DNA of 64,000 nt from Sedimentitalea nanhaiensis DSM 24252 (GCF_000473225.1 NZ_KI421509.1:3118868-3182867); one strand, 5' to 3'; positions 37,943-47,575 are shown, numbered from the stretch's first letter. Made by a program: numbers and translations. Notes: generated by a model from the sequence alone, not told the origin.

Positions 37943-40123
37943 ATGACCGCCGCGTTGCGCCCCCCGTCGGCTGCGGCCTGTCCGGGCTGTCTGGCCACAC
38001 CTGCCGAGGCGATCATCCCACCGCCCGAAACGGCCCGTATTGCGTTGTCCCTGCCAACGATCCACTGCCAGAACTGTATCTCGGCTGTGGAACGCGGGTT
38101 GAATGCGCATCCCGGCGTGGCCGACGCGCGGGTCAATCTGACGTTGAAACGGGCGCTGATCCAGGCCGACGATGGGGTGACGGCACGCGACCTGATCGCC
38201 GTGTTGGACGGGCTGGGCTATGAGGCGCACGAACTGGACCCGGGTGCGTTGCAGGCGACCCAGACCGACCGGGCCGGGCGGGACCTGCTGATCCGGCTGG
38301 CGGTGGCGGGGTTCGCTTCGATGAACGTGATGTTGCTGTCGGTCTCGGTCTGGTCCGGGGCGACGGATGCCACGCGTGACATGTTCCACTGGATCTCGGC
38401 GGCGATCACCCTGCCGGCCATCGCCTATTGTGCCCAACCGTTTTTCCGCAATGCCCGCAGCGCGCTGTCAGCGGGGCGGCTGAACATGGATGTGCCGATT
38501 GTGCTGGCCATCGTTCTGGCGCTGGCGACGTCGGTATGGGAAACGTCGCTGTCGGGTGAGCACGCCTATTTCGACGCGGCTCTGACCCTGACGTTTTTTC
38601 TGCTGGCCGGGCGCTATCTGGATTTTCGCACCCGCGCCATTGCCCGTTCCGCAGCCGAGGAATTGGCGGCGCTTGAAGTGCCGCGCGCCATTCGCTGCAC
38701 TGGCGATGACCAGCACGAGGTCGCTGTGTCCGAACTGACGGTTGGCGATCTGGTGCTGGTGCGCCCCGGTGGCCGGATGCCGGTGGACGGAGAGATCGTG
38801 ACCGGTCGGTCCGAACTGGACCGCTCCTTGCTGACGGGCGAAACCGTGCCGGTTTTTGCCGGACCGGGGCAGGCGGTCAGCGCGGGCGAGGTCAACCTGA
38901 CCGGCCCCCTGACCATTCGCGCCAGTGCCGTGGGACAGGACACCTCGCTGAATCGCATGGCCGATCTGGTTGCCATCGCGGAATCCGGGCGCTCGCGCTA
39001 TACGTCGCTGGCGGATGCGGCGGCAAAACTCTATGCTCCGGGCGTGCATATCCTGTCGGCGCTCAGCTTTGTCGGCTGGTATCTGTGGTCGGGTGATATG
39101 CGGGTGGCATTGAATATCGCGGCGGCGGTGCTGATCATCACCTGCCCCTGTGCGCTTGGGCTGGCGGTGCCTGCGGTGACCACTGCGGCCTCCGGCAGGC
39201 TGTTTCGGCGCGGTATGCTGATCAAACACGCCACCGCGCTGGAGCGGCTGGCGCAGGTGGACACGGTGATCTTCGACAAGACCGGCACGCTGACCACAGG
39301 TACGCCAGAGTTGACCAATCTTGACGGTTTCACCCAATCCGAACTGGCGATCGCATTGGCGTTGGCTCAAGGCTCGGCGCATCCGCTGTCGGTGTCGTTG
39401 ACCCGCGCTGTAAAGGCCGCCGGGGTAAAGGCCGCCGAAGTCAACGGTATCGTCGAGCGCCCGGGCTATGGAACCGAAGGGCGGTATTTGGGCCAGCTGG
39501 TGCGCTTGGGCCGCGCCGCCTGGGTCGGGGCGGAGCAGGGCAACCAGACTGCTGCCTGGCTCGCCGTGGGGGAGACGCGCGCGCGCGCCTTTCATTTTGC
39601 CGACAATCTGCGTCCGGGTGCGGCCGACTCTGTGGCTGCCCTGCGCGGCGCAGGCAAGGATGTGATGTTGATGTCAGGCGATAGCCCCGGTGCGGTTCAG
39701 GTGCTGGCGCAGCGGTTGGGGATTGACGACTGGCAGGCCGAAGCGCTGCCGCAGGACAAGGCCGCGCGCATCGCGGAGCTGAGCGCCCAGGGGTGCAAGG
39801 TGCTGATGGTTGGCGATGGGTTGAATGACACGGCAGCGTTGGCGGCGGCGCATGTTTCAATCTCGCCCGCGTCCGCGCTGGATGCGGCGCGGGTGGCGTC
39901 GGACATCGTTTTGCTGGGGATGGACCTGACCCCGATTGCCGAGGCCTGCGATACCGCCAAACGCGCCACCCGACGGATCCGTGAGAATTTCCGCATTGCC
40001 ACGGTTTACAATGTAATCGCGGTGCCGCTGGCGGTGGCCGGGCTGGCAACGCCGCTGATTGCGGCGCTGGCAATGTCGGCCAGTTCTATCACCGTTTCCC
40101 TGAACGCCCTGCGCCTGAGGTAA
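37943..40123 (+). CDS. ccoI: cbb3-linked copper P1B-type ATPase CcoI (FixI)
   Basis: A 726-residue heavy-metal P-type ATPase. An N-terminal CPGC is followed by an HMA domain with HCQNC. The membrane metal site is CPC in ITCPCALG, the phosphorylation site is DKTGTLTTG, the actuator TGE lies in SLLTGETVPV, and the hinge is GDGLNDTAAL. It moves copper across the inner membrane for insertion into CcoN rather than for detoxification (established for CcoI orthologues). The context with ccoGHS confirms this subgroup. Confidence 0.96.
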   Translation: MTAALRPPSAAACPGCLATPAEAIIPPPETARIALSLPTIHCQNCISAVERGLNAHPGVADARVNLTLKRALIQADDGVTARDLIAVLDGLGYEAHELDPGALQATQTDRAGRDLLIRLAVAGFASMNVMLLSVSVWSGATDATRDMFHWISAAITLPAIAYCAQPFFRNARSALSAGRLNMDVPIVLAIVLALATSVWETSLSGEHAYFDAALTLTFFLLAGRYLDFRTRAIARSAAEELAALEVPRAIRCTGDDQHEVAVSELTVGDLVLVRPGGRMPVDGEIVTGRSELDRSLLTGETVPVFAGPGQAVSAGEVNLTGPLTIRASAVGQDTSLNRMADLVAIAESGRSRYTSLADAAAKLYAPGVHILSALSFVGWYLWSGDMRVALNIAAAVLIITCPCALGLAVPAVTTAASGRLFRRGMLIKHATALERLAQVDTVIFDKTGTLTTGTPELTNLDGFTQSELAIALALAQGSAHPLSVSLTRAVKAAGVKAAEVNGIVERPGYGTEGRYLGQLVRLGRAAWVGAEQGNQTAAWLAVGETRARAFHFADNLRPGAADSVAALRGAGKDVMLMSGDSPGAVQVLAQRLGIDDWQAEALPQDKAARIAELSAQGCKVLMVGDGLNDTAALAAAHVSISPASALDAARVASDIVLLGMDLTPIAEACDTAKRATRRIRENFRIATVYNVIAVPLAVAGLATPLIAALAMSASSITVSLNALRLR

Positions 40124-40127
40124 ATGC

Positions 40128-40286
40128 ATGTCGGTGCTCGCCTATCTGATCCCGATTTCCCTGAGTCTGGGGGCCGTTGGCCTGTTGGCATTCGTCTATA
40201 CGGTTCGCAGCAATCAGTATGATGACCCCGAAGGCGACAGCCGCCGCATTCTGTCCGATGAGTGGGACGATCACCCAAAGCCGTAA
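40128..40286 (+). CDS. ccoS: cbb3-type oxidase assembly protein CcoS
   Basis: A 52-residue protein (MSVLAYLIPISLSLGAVGLL to EWDDHPKP). One membrane helix (about 4-26) is followed by VRSNQYDDPEGDSRRIL, the CcoS family pattern. It is needed for cofactor insertion into the cbb3 oxidase. It starts four bases after the ccoI stop and ends ccoGHIS before a strong hairpin. Confidence 0.93.
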   Translation: MSVLAYLIPISLSLGAVGLLAFVYTVRSNQYDDPEGDSRRILSDEWDDHPKP

Positions 40287-40293
40287 GGGTGGA

Positions 40294-40328
40294 ACGTTCG
40301 CCCGGGGCATCGAGCCCCGGTCGAACGT
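40294..40328 (+). terminator. Hairpin after ccoGHIS
   Basis: Arms ACGTTCG-C-CCGGGGC and GCCCCGG-T-CGAACGT form 14 base pairs with one C/T mismatch around a five-base ATCGA loop, eight bases past the ccoS stop. There is no U tract, but the predicted stability is high. Confidence 0.6.
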
Positions 40329-40467
40329 GCTGCCGCGGACGGTGGACGGGGTATCGTTCGATCCCGCGAGGTCGGTTTTGTGCGGATTTGGGTCGGATCG
40401 ATTTGGCGGATTTCGCAATGTGCGGGCATAAACCCAGTCAAACAGACTCAAGCCGGAGAATGGCCCC

Positions 40468-42957
40468 ATGAAAACCCACGTCAAAGCACTGGTTGTCGGC
40501 GGCGGTGCCGTCGGAACGTCGATTGCGTATCATCTGGCCAAGGCGGGCTGGGACGATGTCATGCTGTTGGAACGCGACGAGCTGACCAGCGGCAGCACAT
40601 GGCATGCGGCTGGGCTGTTGCCGCTGTTCAACATGTCTTTTGCCACGACCCATATCCACAAATACTCGGTTGATTTCTACAAGTCACTGGAAGCGGAAAC
40701 CGGTTTGAACGCCGGGTTCGCCGTGGTCGGCAACCTGCGTATGGCCCAGACCGATGCGCGCATGGACGAATACATGCTGTACGCATCCACCGCCGAGACT
40801 TGCGATGTGTCTTATGTATTCCTGACCCCGGATCAGATCAAAGAGCGTTGGCCGCTGATCCGCACCGAGGACCTGAAGGGCGCGCTGTATCATCACACCG
40901 ACGGTTATATTAACCCCGCCGATGTGACCATGGCGATGGCCAAGGGCGCGCGCCAGCGCGGCGTGATGATCGAACGCAAATGGCAGGCGGATGCGTTCAA
41001 CTGGACTGGCGAGGCCTGGGAGGTAACCGCCACCAAGATGGTCGAAAAGGGCGGCAATCTGGTGCCCAGCGACGAGCAGATCGTGATCACGGCGGAACAT
41101 GTGGTCACGGCATCCGGCAACCATGCGCAGCGCACCGCAAAGATGCTGGGCATCAAGATGCCCGCGATCCCGGTTGAGCACCAGTTTATCGTCATGGATC
41201 AGGACCCCGAGCTGGTGGAGTTCCGCAAGGATCATCCCGAGCACCCGGTGATCCGCGATGCCGATGCGCAATCTTATGTGCGCGAAGAGCGCGGTGGCTG
41301 GATCCTGGGCGTCTATGAAAAGAATGCCCCGGCGCGGTTCGAATATGGCGTGCCCGACAGTTTCCGTGCCGATCTGTTCCAGCTCGATCTGGAACGGATC
41401 GAGGAACAGTACATGGCGATGAACCATCGCATGCCAAGTGCCGAGAACTGTGGGTTGAAGGACGATTTCAACGGACCGATCTGCTATACGCCCGATGGCA
41501 ACCCGCTGGTCGGCCCGGCGCCGGGATTGCGCAACATGTGGCTGGCCGAAGGGTTTAGTTTCGGCATCACCGCCGCTGGCGGCACCGGATATTATCTGGC
41601 GCAGATGATGGTTCAGGGCGAGGCCGAGATCGATATGGCCAGCCTGGATCCCAAGCGGTACGGCGACTGGATGACGACCGAGTTCGCGGCGCGCAAGAAC
41701 GAAGAGTGCTATGACCACGTCTATATCCTGCACCATCCGGACGAAGAGCGCCCGGCCTGTCGGCCCCTGCGCACCGCGCCCGCCTACGATCGGCAAAAGG
41801 CGCTGGGGGCACAGTTCGGCTTTGTCAACGGTTGGGAGCGGCCCAACTACTACGCTCCAGCAGATTTCAACGACCATGACAGCCGCAGTTTCCGGCGCGG
41901 CGGGTGGTGGCAATATGCCCATGACGAAGCCAGGGCAGTCCGCGAGGGTGTTGGCCTGATCGACGCGACGGCCTTTACCAAACATGTCGTCAAAGGGCCG
42001 GGCGCGGTGCAGTTTCTGGATTGGTTCACCTGCAACAAGCTGCCCGCCGTGGGGCGGATAAACCTGACCTATGCCCTGACGGATCATGGCACCACACGCA
42101 CCGAATACACCATCGTGCGGCTGGGGCAGGACGAGTTTTACCTGGTCTCCGCCGGGGCGTGGACGGCTTACGATGCCGATTTCCTGCGCAAGGCGGCGGC
42201 GGACAAGGCGGGTGAGTTTGGCTATATCGAGATCCAGGATGTCACGACCCAATGGGGCGTCTTTGCCATTGCCGGACCGAAATCGCGCGATGTGCTGAAT
42301 GAGATCGTCAAGGATGCGGACCCGGCGACCGTTCTGGGCAACAAGCGCTTTCCCTGGCTGACCATACGCAACATCGAACTGGGCATGTGCCCGGTGCGCG
42401 CGATCCGGGTGGCGTATACCGGCGAGCTGGGCTGGGAGTTGCACCACCCGATCGAGATGCAGAACTATCTGTGGGATCAGCTGACGGCGGCGGGCGCCAA
42501 ACACGGCATGAAGCTGGTCGGCGCGCGGGCGCAGAACTGGCTGCGGCAGGAGAAATCCTATCGCGCCTTTGGCACCGAACTGGGCCGCGACGCCACACCG
42601 CTGGAGGCGGATCTGCCGCGATTTGTCGACCTGACCAAGGAGTTTAACGGCAAGGACGCGATGCAGGCTACGGGTATTCGCAGCACCTGTGTCACCTTGC
42701 TGATCGATGGGCCCGAAGACGCCGACCCCTGGGGCCGAGAGGCACTGTATCATGGCGATCGGCGCGTCGGGCGGTTGACGTCTGGCGGCTATTCCGTGCA
42801 TTTCGGCAAGAGCATCGGCATGGGGTATGTGCCCCCGGATCTGGCCGTGCCGGGCACCAGGCTGCAAGTGCGGATGCTGAACCAGCTGTGGGATGCCGAG
42901 ATCGTGCAGGACAGCCCTTATGATCCGAAAAACGAGGTGATCCGCAAGGATGGCTGA
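40468..42957 (+). CDS. FAD-dependent dimethylglycine/sarcosine dehydrogenase-like protein with GcvT domain
   Basis: An 829-residue four-domain protein. An N-terminal DAO-type FAD domain (VVGGGAVGTSIAYHLAKAGW, 9-28) carries the STWHAAGL segment, whose His46 matches the covalent flavin site of dimethylglycine dehydrogenase. An FAO_M linker, a GcvT aminomethyltransferase domain and a GcvT C-terminal barrel follow. It probably demethylates dimethylglycine or sarcosine, with formyl/methylene transfer to tetrahydrofolate. Related roseobacter paralogues differ in substrate, so this is not certain. No partner genes are adjacent. ATG 40468 has GGAGA upstream. Confidence 0.88.
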   Translation: MKTHVKALVVGGGAVGTSIAYHLAKAGWDDVMLLERDELTSGSTWHAAGLLPLFNMSFATTHIHKYSVDFYKSLEAETGLNAGFAVVGNLRMAQTDARMDEYMLYASTAETCDVSYVFLTPDQIKERWPLIRTEDLKGALYHHTDGYINPADVTMAMAKGARQRGVMIERKWQADAFNWTGEAWEVTATKMVEKGGNLVPSDEQIVITAEHVVTASGNHAQRTAKMLGIKMPAIPVEHQFIVMDQDPELVEFRKDHPEHPVIRDADAQSYVREERGGWILGVYEKNAPARFEYGVPDSFRADLFQLDLERIEEQYMAMNHRMPSAENCGLKDDFNGPICYTPDGNPLVGPAPGLRNMWLAEGFSFGITAAGGTGYYLAQMMVQGEAEIDMASLDPKRYGDWMTTEFAARKNEECYDHVYILHHPDEERPACRPLRTAPAYDRQKALGAQFGFVNGWERPNYYAPADFNDHDSRSFRRGGWWQYAHDEARAVREGVGLIDATAFTKHVVKGPGAVQFLDWFTCNKLPAVGRINLTYALTDHGTTRTEYTIVRLGQDEFYLVSAGAWTAYDADFLRKAAADKAGEFGYIEIQDVTTQWGVFAIAGPKSRDVLNEIVKDADPATVLGNKRFPWLTIRNIELGMCPVRAIRVAYTGELGWELHHPIEMQNYLWDQLTAAGAKHGMKLVGARAQNWLRQEKSYRAFGTELGRDATPLEADLPRFVDLTKEFNGKDAMQATGIRSTCVTLLIDGPEDADPWGREALYHGDRRVGRLTSGGYSVHFGKSIGMGYVPPDLAVPGTRLQVRMLNQLWDAEIVQDSPYDPKNEVIRKDG

Positions 42958-42959
42958 CC

Positions 42960-43188
42960 GTATGGCCGGGGATGTCTGAGCGCAGTACCAGGCGGTGATT
43001 GCTGAAATCACCGCTGACGTCGCGGCCAATCCATTCGGAACTGCGCCCTTGCGCGGTGACGAAGAGACCATTGACGACACCGTCGATGGTCTCTTCGGTG
43101 CAACTGTCGATGCTTCTTTCGACATTTGCGCGAACGCGGCTGTGGCTGAACCAATAAACAGAATCGGGACCGAGATGAGCGTTTTCAC
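42960..43188 (-). pseudogene. Possible frameshifted small secreted-protein remnant
   Basis: On the minus strand, GTG 43188 has AAGGGA six bases upstream and encodes a convincing signal peptide (VKTLISVPILFIGSATAAFA). Immediately after the Ala-x-Ala the same frame loses coding character (low GC3, Ser/Thr-rich). The frame one step away becomes coding-like and C-rich at third positions (NVERSIDSCTEETIDGVVN, then GLFVTAQGRSSEWIGRDVSG). A single-base indel near 43128 would join them. Neither frame stops before the dehydrogenase gene, so the 3' end is also missing or degenerate. I recognise no family. Confidence 0.3.
43061..43096. repeat. 36-base near-perfect inverted repeat
   Basis: Arms GAAGAGACCATTGACG (43061-43076) and CGTCGATGGTCTCTTC (43081-43096) are complementary at 15 of 16 positions around a four-base ACAC loop. 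In plus-strand RNA the one mismatch is a G-U wobble, giving a continuous 16-bp hairpin about 100 bases past the dehydrogenase stop. No clear U tract follows, although CTTCTTTC lies 15 bases on. Confidence 0.75.
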
Positions 43189-43331
43189 GACGCGTCCCTT
43201 CATGCATAGGTTTGGTTGGCTGCCGACGGGTATGATGCTGGATGCGAGACGCCTTGGGCCAGCGTCGCACGATGCAGCGCCCCGACCAAGCAGAGGCCAA
43301 GCCGCGTTTGGCCGAACCTGGAAACTTTCGC

Positions 43332-43360
43332 TTGCCCCCCGGCCAACGACCCCCTATAGA
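43332..43360 (+). promoter_or_regulatory. Sigma-70-like promoter upstream of rpmC
   Basis: TTGCCC (43332-43337) and TATAGA (43355-43360) are separated by 17 bases. Transcription would start near 43367, leaving a leader of about 110 bases before rpmC. This would drive the ribosomal block independently of the usual upstream S10 genes. Confidence 0.5.
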
Positions 43361-43478
43361 GCGGCATCTTGCATGTCTCCTGCCGATGGCGGGGGATTCG
43401 CTTGTCTATCATTCATCCACCAGGTCAAAGGTGACCCGCCCTCGGGGCCTTCTGGTGTTTTGAGAAAGGAACCGGGCG

Positions 43479-43688
43479 ATGAACGCCAAGGAATTGCACG
43501 ACAAGACACCGGACCAGCTTCGTGAGGAACTGGTCAACCTGAAGAAAGCCAGCTTCAACCTGCGCTTTCAGCAGGCCTCGGGTCAGCTGGAAAACACTGC
43601 CGGCATCAAGGCCGCCCGCCGCGACGCGGCGCGGGTCAAGACCATTCTGAACCAAAAGGCCGCCGCCGCGGCCGCTGACGCTGAATAA
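43479..43688 (+). CDS. rpmC: 50S ribosomal protein L29
   Basis: A 69-residue L29 with the helical hairpin [20 protein letters not shown] and the [17 protein letters not shown] core; an alanine-rich tail ends it. It binds 23S rRNA near the peptide exit. Normally rplP precedes it. Here the preceding gene is an unrelated dehydrogenase and the immediate upstream region carries its own promoter-like element, so it is the first gene of the block. Confidence 0.97.
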   Translation: MNAKELHDKTPDQLREELVNLKKASFNLRFQQASGQLENTAGIKAARRDAARVKTILNQKAAAAAADAE

Positions 43689-43701
43689 GGGAGCCTGACA
43701 G

Positions 43702-43932
43702 ATGCCCAAGCGAATTCTTTCCGGCACCGTGACCAGCGACGCCAACGCACAGACAGTGACCGTTTCCGTGGAACGCCGTTTCACGCACCCGGTTCTGAAA
43801 AAGACCATTCGTAAGTCCAAGAAGTACCGGGCGCACGATGAGAAGAACGCCTACAAGGTCGGCGACGCCGTCCGCATCATCGAATGCGCGCCGCGCTCGA
43901 AAACGAAACGCTGGGAGGTTCTGGAGGCGTAA
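43702..43932 (+). CDS. rpsQ: 30S ribosomal protein S17
   Basis: A 76-residue S17 ([20 protein letters not shown], then [15 protein letters not shown] and [15 protein letters not shown]). It is a primary 16S rRNA binder of OB-fold type. Cotranscribed after rpmC with a 13-base gap and GGGAGCC upstream. A 70-base spacer with a TGGGG/CCCCA hairpin separates it from rplN. Confidence 0.97.
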   Translation: MPKRILSGTVTSDANAQTVTVSVERRFTHPVLKKTIRKSKKYRAHDEKNAYKVGDAVRIIECAPRSKTKRWEVLEA

Positions 43933-44002
43933 GCCGACAGACCTGACAGTTTAACGAAACCCTGGGGCAGACCATCAGTCCCCAAAGGTCGGGAGAAACC
44001 AC

Positions 44003-44371
44003 ATGATCCAGATGCAGACCAATCTGGATGTAGCTGACAACAGCGGCGCCCGCCGTGTTCAGTGCATCAAGGTCCTGGGTGGTTCCAAGCGTAAATACGC
44101 ATCCGTCGGCGACATCATTGTCGTCTCGGTCAAGGAAGCCATCCCACGCGGTCGCGTGAAAAAAGGCGACGTCCGCAAGGCAGTCGTCGTGCGCACCGCT
44201 AAGGAAGTCCGTCGCGAAGACGGCACCGCGATCCGTTTCGATCGCAACGCCGCTGTCATCCTGAACAACAACAACGAGCCCATTGGTACACGTATCTTTG
44301 GCCCGGTTGTTCGCGAGCTGCGCGCCAAGAACTTTATGAAAATCATCTCGCTCGCTCCGGAGGTGCTGTAA
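44003..44371 (+). CDS. rplN: 50S ribosomal protein L14
   Basis: A 122-residue L14, full length, beginning [20 protein letters not shown] and ending [11 protein letters not shown]. It sits at the subunit interface. It is preceded by GGGAGAAACC and a small hairpin in the leader that could tune expression within the block. rplX follows after two bases. Confidence 0.98.
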
Positions 44372-44373
44372 CC

Positions 44374-44685
44374 ATGGCTGCAAAACTCCGCAAAGGCGAC
44401 AAGGTCGTCGTGCTGGCCGGCAAGGACAAGGGCAAGGAAGGCACCATCGCCTCTGTTGATCCCAAAGCCGGAAAAGCCGTCGTCGATGGTGTGAACATCG
44501 CCATCCGCGCCACCCGTCAGAGCCAGAACAATCAGGGCGGTCGCATCCCCAAGGCGATGCCGATCCAGCTGAGCAATCTGGCGCTGCTGGATGCCAACGG
44601 CAAACCCACCCGCGTGGGTTTCAAGGTCGAAGGCGAGAAGAAAGTGCGCTTTGCCAAAACCACGGGGGACGTGATCGATGCTTGA
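44374..44685 (+). CDS. rplX: 50S ribosomal protein L24
   Basis: A 103-residue L24 with the N-terminal KOW motif ([19 protein letters not shown]) and a C-terminal domain with [17 protein letters not shown]. It initiates 50S assembly. Its end overlaps the rplE start by eight bases. Confidence 0.98.
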   Translation: MAAKLRKGDKVVVLAGKDKGKEGTIASVDPKAGKAVVDGVNIAIRATRQSQNNQGGRIPKAMPIQLSNLALLDANGKPTRVGFKVEGEKKVRFAKTTGDVIDA

Positions 44686-45241
44686 TACTGCGAACTACAC
44701 CCCGCGTCTGAAGACCGACTATGCAGAGCGCATCAAGGCGATTCTGAAAGAAGAGTTCGGGTACAAGAACGACATGCAGATCCCGCGTCTGGACAAGATT
44801 GTCCTGAACATCGGATGTGGTGCCGAAGCTGTTCGTGACAGCAAGAAAGCCAAGTCGGCGCAGCAGGACCTGACGACCATCGCCGGGCAACATGCCGTGA
44901 CCACGATCGCCAAGAAATCGATCGCCGGCTTTCGGGTCCGCGAAGAGATGCCTCTGGGGGCCAAGGTCACATTGCGCGGCGACCGGATGTATGAATTCCT
45001 TGATCGTCTGATCACCATTGCCATGCCCCGTATCCGCGACTTTCGCGGTGTGTCGGGCAAATCGTTCGATGGCCGCGGCAACTATGCCATGGGCCTGAAG
45101 GAGCACATCGTGTTCCCCGAGATCGATTTCGACAAGGTCGACGAAAACTGGGGGATGGACATCATCATCGCCACCACAGCGAGAACCGACGCTGAAGCCA
45201 AGGCGCTGTTGAAAGCATTCAACATGCCCTTCAATTCATAA
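44678..45241 (+). CDS. rplE: 50S ribosomal protein L5
   Basis: A 187-residue L5 with [24 protein letters not shown]-like [19 protein letters not shown] and the C-terminal [18 protein letters not shown]. It binds 5S rRNA. The ATG lies inside the end of rplX (eight-base overlap), indicating translational coupling. Confidence 0.98.
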   Translation: MLDTANYTPRLKTDYAERIKAILKEEFGYKNDMQIPRLDKIVLNIGCGAEAVRDSKKAKSAQQDLTTIAGQHAVTTIAKKSIAGFRVREEMPLGAKVTLRGDRMYEFLDRLITIAMPRIRDFRGVSGKSFDGRGNYAMGLKEHIVFPEIDFDKVDENWGMDIIIATTARTDAEAKALLKAFNMPFNS

Positions 45242-45259
45242 GCGCGGGAAGGATTAGAC

Positions 45260-45565
45260 ATGGCTAAGAAAGCAATGATCGAACGCGAAAAGAAGCGGGA
45301 AGCGCTGGTGAAGAAATACGCCGCCAAGCGTGCCGAGCTGAAAGAGATCGCGAATGACGACACGAAGCCGATGGAAGAGCGTTTCAAAGCGCGTCTGAAA
45401 CTGGCGAAACTGCCGCGCAACAGCTCGGCAACGCGTCTGCACAACCGGTGCCAACTGACCGGTCGTCCGCATGCGTATTATCGTAAACTGAAAATTTCGC
45501 GGATCGCGCTGCGGGATCTTGGCTCTGCTGGCCAAATCCCCGGCATGGTGAAATCGAGCTGGTAA
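45260..45565 (+). CDS. rpsN: 30S ribosomal protein S14 (zinc-free long form)
   Basis: A 101-residue S14 with [20 protein letters not shown] near the C-terminus. It lacks the paired CxxC zinc motifs, so it is the C-minus long form, consistent with zinc-independent ribosomes. It is preceded by GGAAGG. It assembles late in the 30S head. Confidence 0.97.
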   Translation: MAKKAMIEREKKREALVKKYAAKRAELKEIANDDTKPMEERFKARLKLAKLPRNSSATRLHNRCQLTGRPHAYYRKLKISRIALRDLGSAGQIPGMVKSSW

Positions 45566-45578
45566 GGGAGAGACTGAT

Positions 45579-45971
45579 ATGAACGATCCTATCGCAGACA
45601 TGCTCACCCGGATCCGCAACTCGTCCCTGCGCGGCAAGTCCACTGTATTCACCCCGGCGTCCAAGCTGCGGGCCTGGGTTCTGGACGTGCTGGCGGACGA
45701 AGGCTATATCCGCGGCTACGAGAAAACCACCGGTGCCGACGGCCATCCGGCCATCGAGATCAGCCTCAAGTATTACGATGGCGAACCTGTCATTCGTGAA
45801 CTGAAACGGGTCAGCAAACCCGGTCGCCGCGTCTATATGGGCGTCAATGACATCCCCGTTGTCCGTCAGGGCCTGGGTGTGTCGATTGTCTCTACCCCCA
45901 AGGGTGTGATGTCGGATGCAGCCGCACGCAATGCCAATGTTGGCGGCGAAGTGCTTTGCACCGTATTCTAA
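45579..45971 (+). CDS. rpsH: 30S ribosomal protein S8
   Basis: A 130-residue S8 beginning [20 protein letters not shown] and ending GGEVLCTVF, with the conserved [20 protein letters not shown] loop. In many bacteria S8 represses the spc operon by binding mRNA near rplE; an equivalent site was not checked here. GGGAGAG precedes the start. Confidence 0.98.
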   Translation: MNDPIADMLTRIRNSSLRGKSTVFTPASKLRAWVLDVLADEGYIRGYEKTTGADGHPAIEISLKYYDGEPVIRELKRVSKPGRRVYMGVNDIPVVRQGLGVSIVSTPKGVMSDAAARNANVGGEVLCTVF

Positions 45972-45981
45972 GGAGAGCCTG

Positions 45982-46515
45982 ATGTCTCGTATTGGTAAGA
46001 AACCGGTCGAGCTGCCCAGCGGCGTTACCGCCTCTGTGTCGGGTCAGACCATCGAAGTCAAAGGGCCGAAAGGCTCGCGCAGCTTTCATGCCACCGACGA
46101 TGTGACCTTTTCCATTGAGGATAACGTCATCACCATCTCGCCGCGCGGCAGCTCAAAGCGCGCGCGTCAGCAGTGGGGCATGTCGCGCACCATGGTTGCC
46201 AATCTGGTGACCGGTGTGACCACCGGCTTTAAGAAAGAGCTGGAGATCCAGGGTGTGGGTTATCGTGCGTCCATGCAGGGCAACACGCTGAAGCTGAACC
46301 TGGGCCTGTCCCATGACGTGGATTACACCGCACCGGAAGGTGTGACCGTAACCGCGCCCAAGCAGACCGAAATCATTGTGGAAGGCACTGACGAACAACT
46401 GGTCGGTCAGGTTGCCGCGAACATTCGCGCATGGCGCAAGCCCGAGCCCTATAAGGGCAAAGGCATCCGCTATAAGGGCGAGTTCATCTTCCGCAAAGAA
46501 GGCAAGAAGAAGTAA
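45982..46515 (+). CDS. rplF: 50S ribosomal protein L6
   Basis: A 177-residue L6 beginning [15 protein letters not shown] and ending with the typical [23 protein letters not shown] 45982 follows AAGGAGAG; upstream in-frame codons lie inside rpsH. It binds 23S rRNA helix 97 and contacts the sarcin-ricin loop region. Confidence 0.98.
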   Translation: MSRIGKKPVELPSGVTASVSGQTIEVKGPKGSRSFHATDDVTFSIEDNVITISPRGSSKRARQQWGMSRTMVANLVTGVTTGFKKELEIQGVGYRASMQGNTLKLNLGLSHDVDYTAPEGVTVTAPKQTEIIVEGTDEQLVGQVAANIRAWRKPEPYKGKGIRYKGEFIFRKEGKKK

Positions 46516-46526
46516 GGACCCAGGAT

Positions 46527-46886
46527 ATGGCAAACAGCAAAAGAACCCTGTTTCTGAAGCGCCGCCTGCGCGTTCGGAACAAGCTGCGCAAAGTCAACGC
46601 CGGACGTCCGCGTCTGTCGGTGCACCGCAGCAACAAGAACATCAGCGTCCAGCTGATCGACGATGTGAATGGCGTCACTCTGGCGGCCGCATCGACGTTG
46701 GAAAAAGATCTGGGCGTTGTCGGCAAGAACAACATCGAAGCTGCCACCAAGGTGGGCGCGGCGATTGCCGAGCGTGCCAAGAAGGCCGGTGTTGAAGAAG
46801 CCTATTTCGACCGTGGCGGTTTTCTGTTCCACGGCAAGGTCAAGGCATTGGCCGACGCCGCCCGCGAGGGTGGTCTGAAGATCTGA
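46527..46886 (+). CDS. rplR: 50S ribosomal protein L18
   Basis: A 119-residue L18 ([19 protein letters not shown], then [20 protein letters not shown]). It binds 5S rRNA with L5. After it comes an unusually long 104-base gap before rpsE, with a 7-bp stem at 46894-46917 (AGGCGGC/GCCGCCT). This could reduce or separate downstream expression. Confidence 0.97.
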   Translation: MANSKRTLFLKRRLRVRNKLRKVNAGRPRLSVHRSNKNISVQLIDDVNGVTLAAASTLEKDLGVVGKNNIEAATKVGAAIAERAKKAGVEEAYFDRGGFLFHGKVKALADAAREGGLKI

Positions 46887-46990
46887 GACTTGCAGGCGGC
46901 TCTTAACGGGGCCGCCTCGATGATCCGGGAGCCTTTGCGCTCACCTGGGTTGAGACAAAGGTGCCGGGCACCGCAAAACAGGAGGCCTGC

Positions 46991-47563
46991 ATGGCCAGAG
47001 AACCAAATCAACGTGGCGGTCGCCGCAATCAGCGCGACGAGACTCCGGAATTCGCAGATCGTCTGGTTGCGATCAACCGCGTTTCCAAAACCGTCAAGGG
47101 CGGTAAGCGTTTCGGCTTTGCCGCGCTGGTCGTCGTAGGCGACCAGAAAGGCCGTGTCGGCTTTGGCAAGGGCAAGGCGAAAGAGGTCCCCGAGGCCATT
47201 CGCAAGGCCACCGAGCAGGCCAAGCGCCAGATGATCCGCGTTCAACTGCGCGAAGGCCGCACCCTGCACCACGACATGGAAGGTCGTCACGGCGCCGGTC
47301 GGGTGGTGATGCGCACCGCGCCTGAAGGCACCGGGATCATCGCCGGTGGTCCGATGCGGGCCGTGTTCGAAATGCTGGGCATCAAGGACGTCGTGTCCAA
47401 GTCGATCGGCAGCCAGAACCCCTATAACATGATCCGTGCCACCATGGACGGGCTGCGCAAGGAATCCAGCCCCCGTTCGGTTGCACAGCGTCGTGGCAAA
47501 AAAGTGGCTGACATTCTGCCCAAGCGCGACGACGCGCCCGTGGCCGAAGCCGCCGAAGCGTAA
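46991..47563 (+). CDS. rpsE: 30S ribosomal protein S5
   Basis: A 190-residue S5 with the double-stranded RNA-binding N-domain ([20 protein letters not shown]) and the C-domain ([19 protein letters not shown]). An N-terminal Arg/Gln-rich extension and an Ala-rich tail are present. ATG 46991 follows CAGGAGGCC; ten more in-frame codons upstream lack a ribosome site. It takes part in decoding accuracy. Confidence 0.97.
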   Translation: MAREPNQRGGRRNQRDETPEFADRLVAINRVSKTVKGGKRFGFAALVVVGDQKGRVGFGKGKAKEVPEAIRKATEQAKRQMIRVQLREGRTLHHDMEGRHGAGRVVMRTAPEGTGIIAGGPMRAVFEMLGIKDVVSKSIGSQNPYNMIRATMDGLRKESSPRSVAQRRGKKVADILPKRDDAPVAEAAEA

Positions 47564-47575
47564 GGAGCCGGGAAC

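Larger units (their letters stand above)
42958..43478. other. 521-base region between the dehydrogenase and rpmC
   Basis: It holds the putative secreted-protein remnant on the minus strand, a 36-base inverted repeat at 43061-43096, and at its right end the promoter-like pair driving the ribosomal block. No other coding signal is convincing; plus-strand frames run into rpmC out of phase. Confidence 0.6.

Noticed and set aside
40684-42957. Very long minus-strand frame antisense to the dehydrogenase
   Set aside because: Shadow of a GC-rich gene. Only its first ~20 codons outside the dehydrogenase look meaningful, and those are reported separately.
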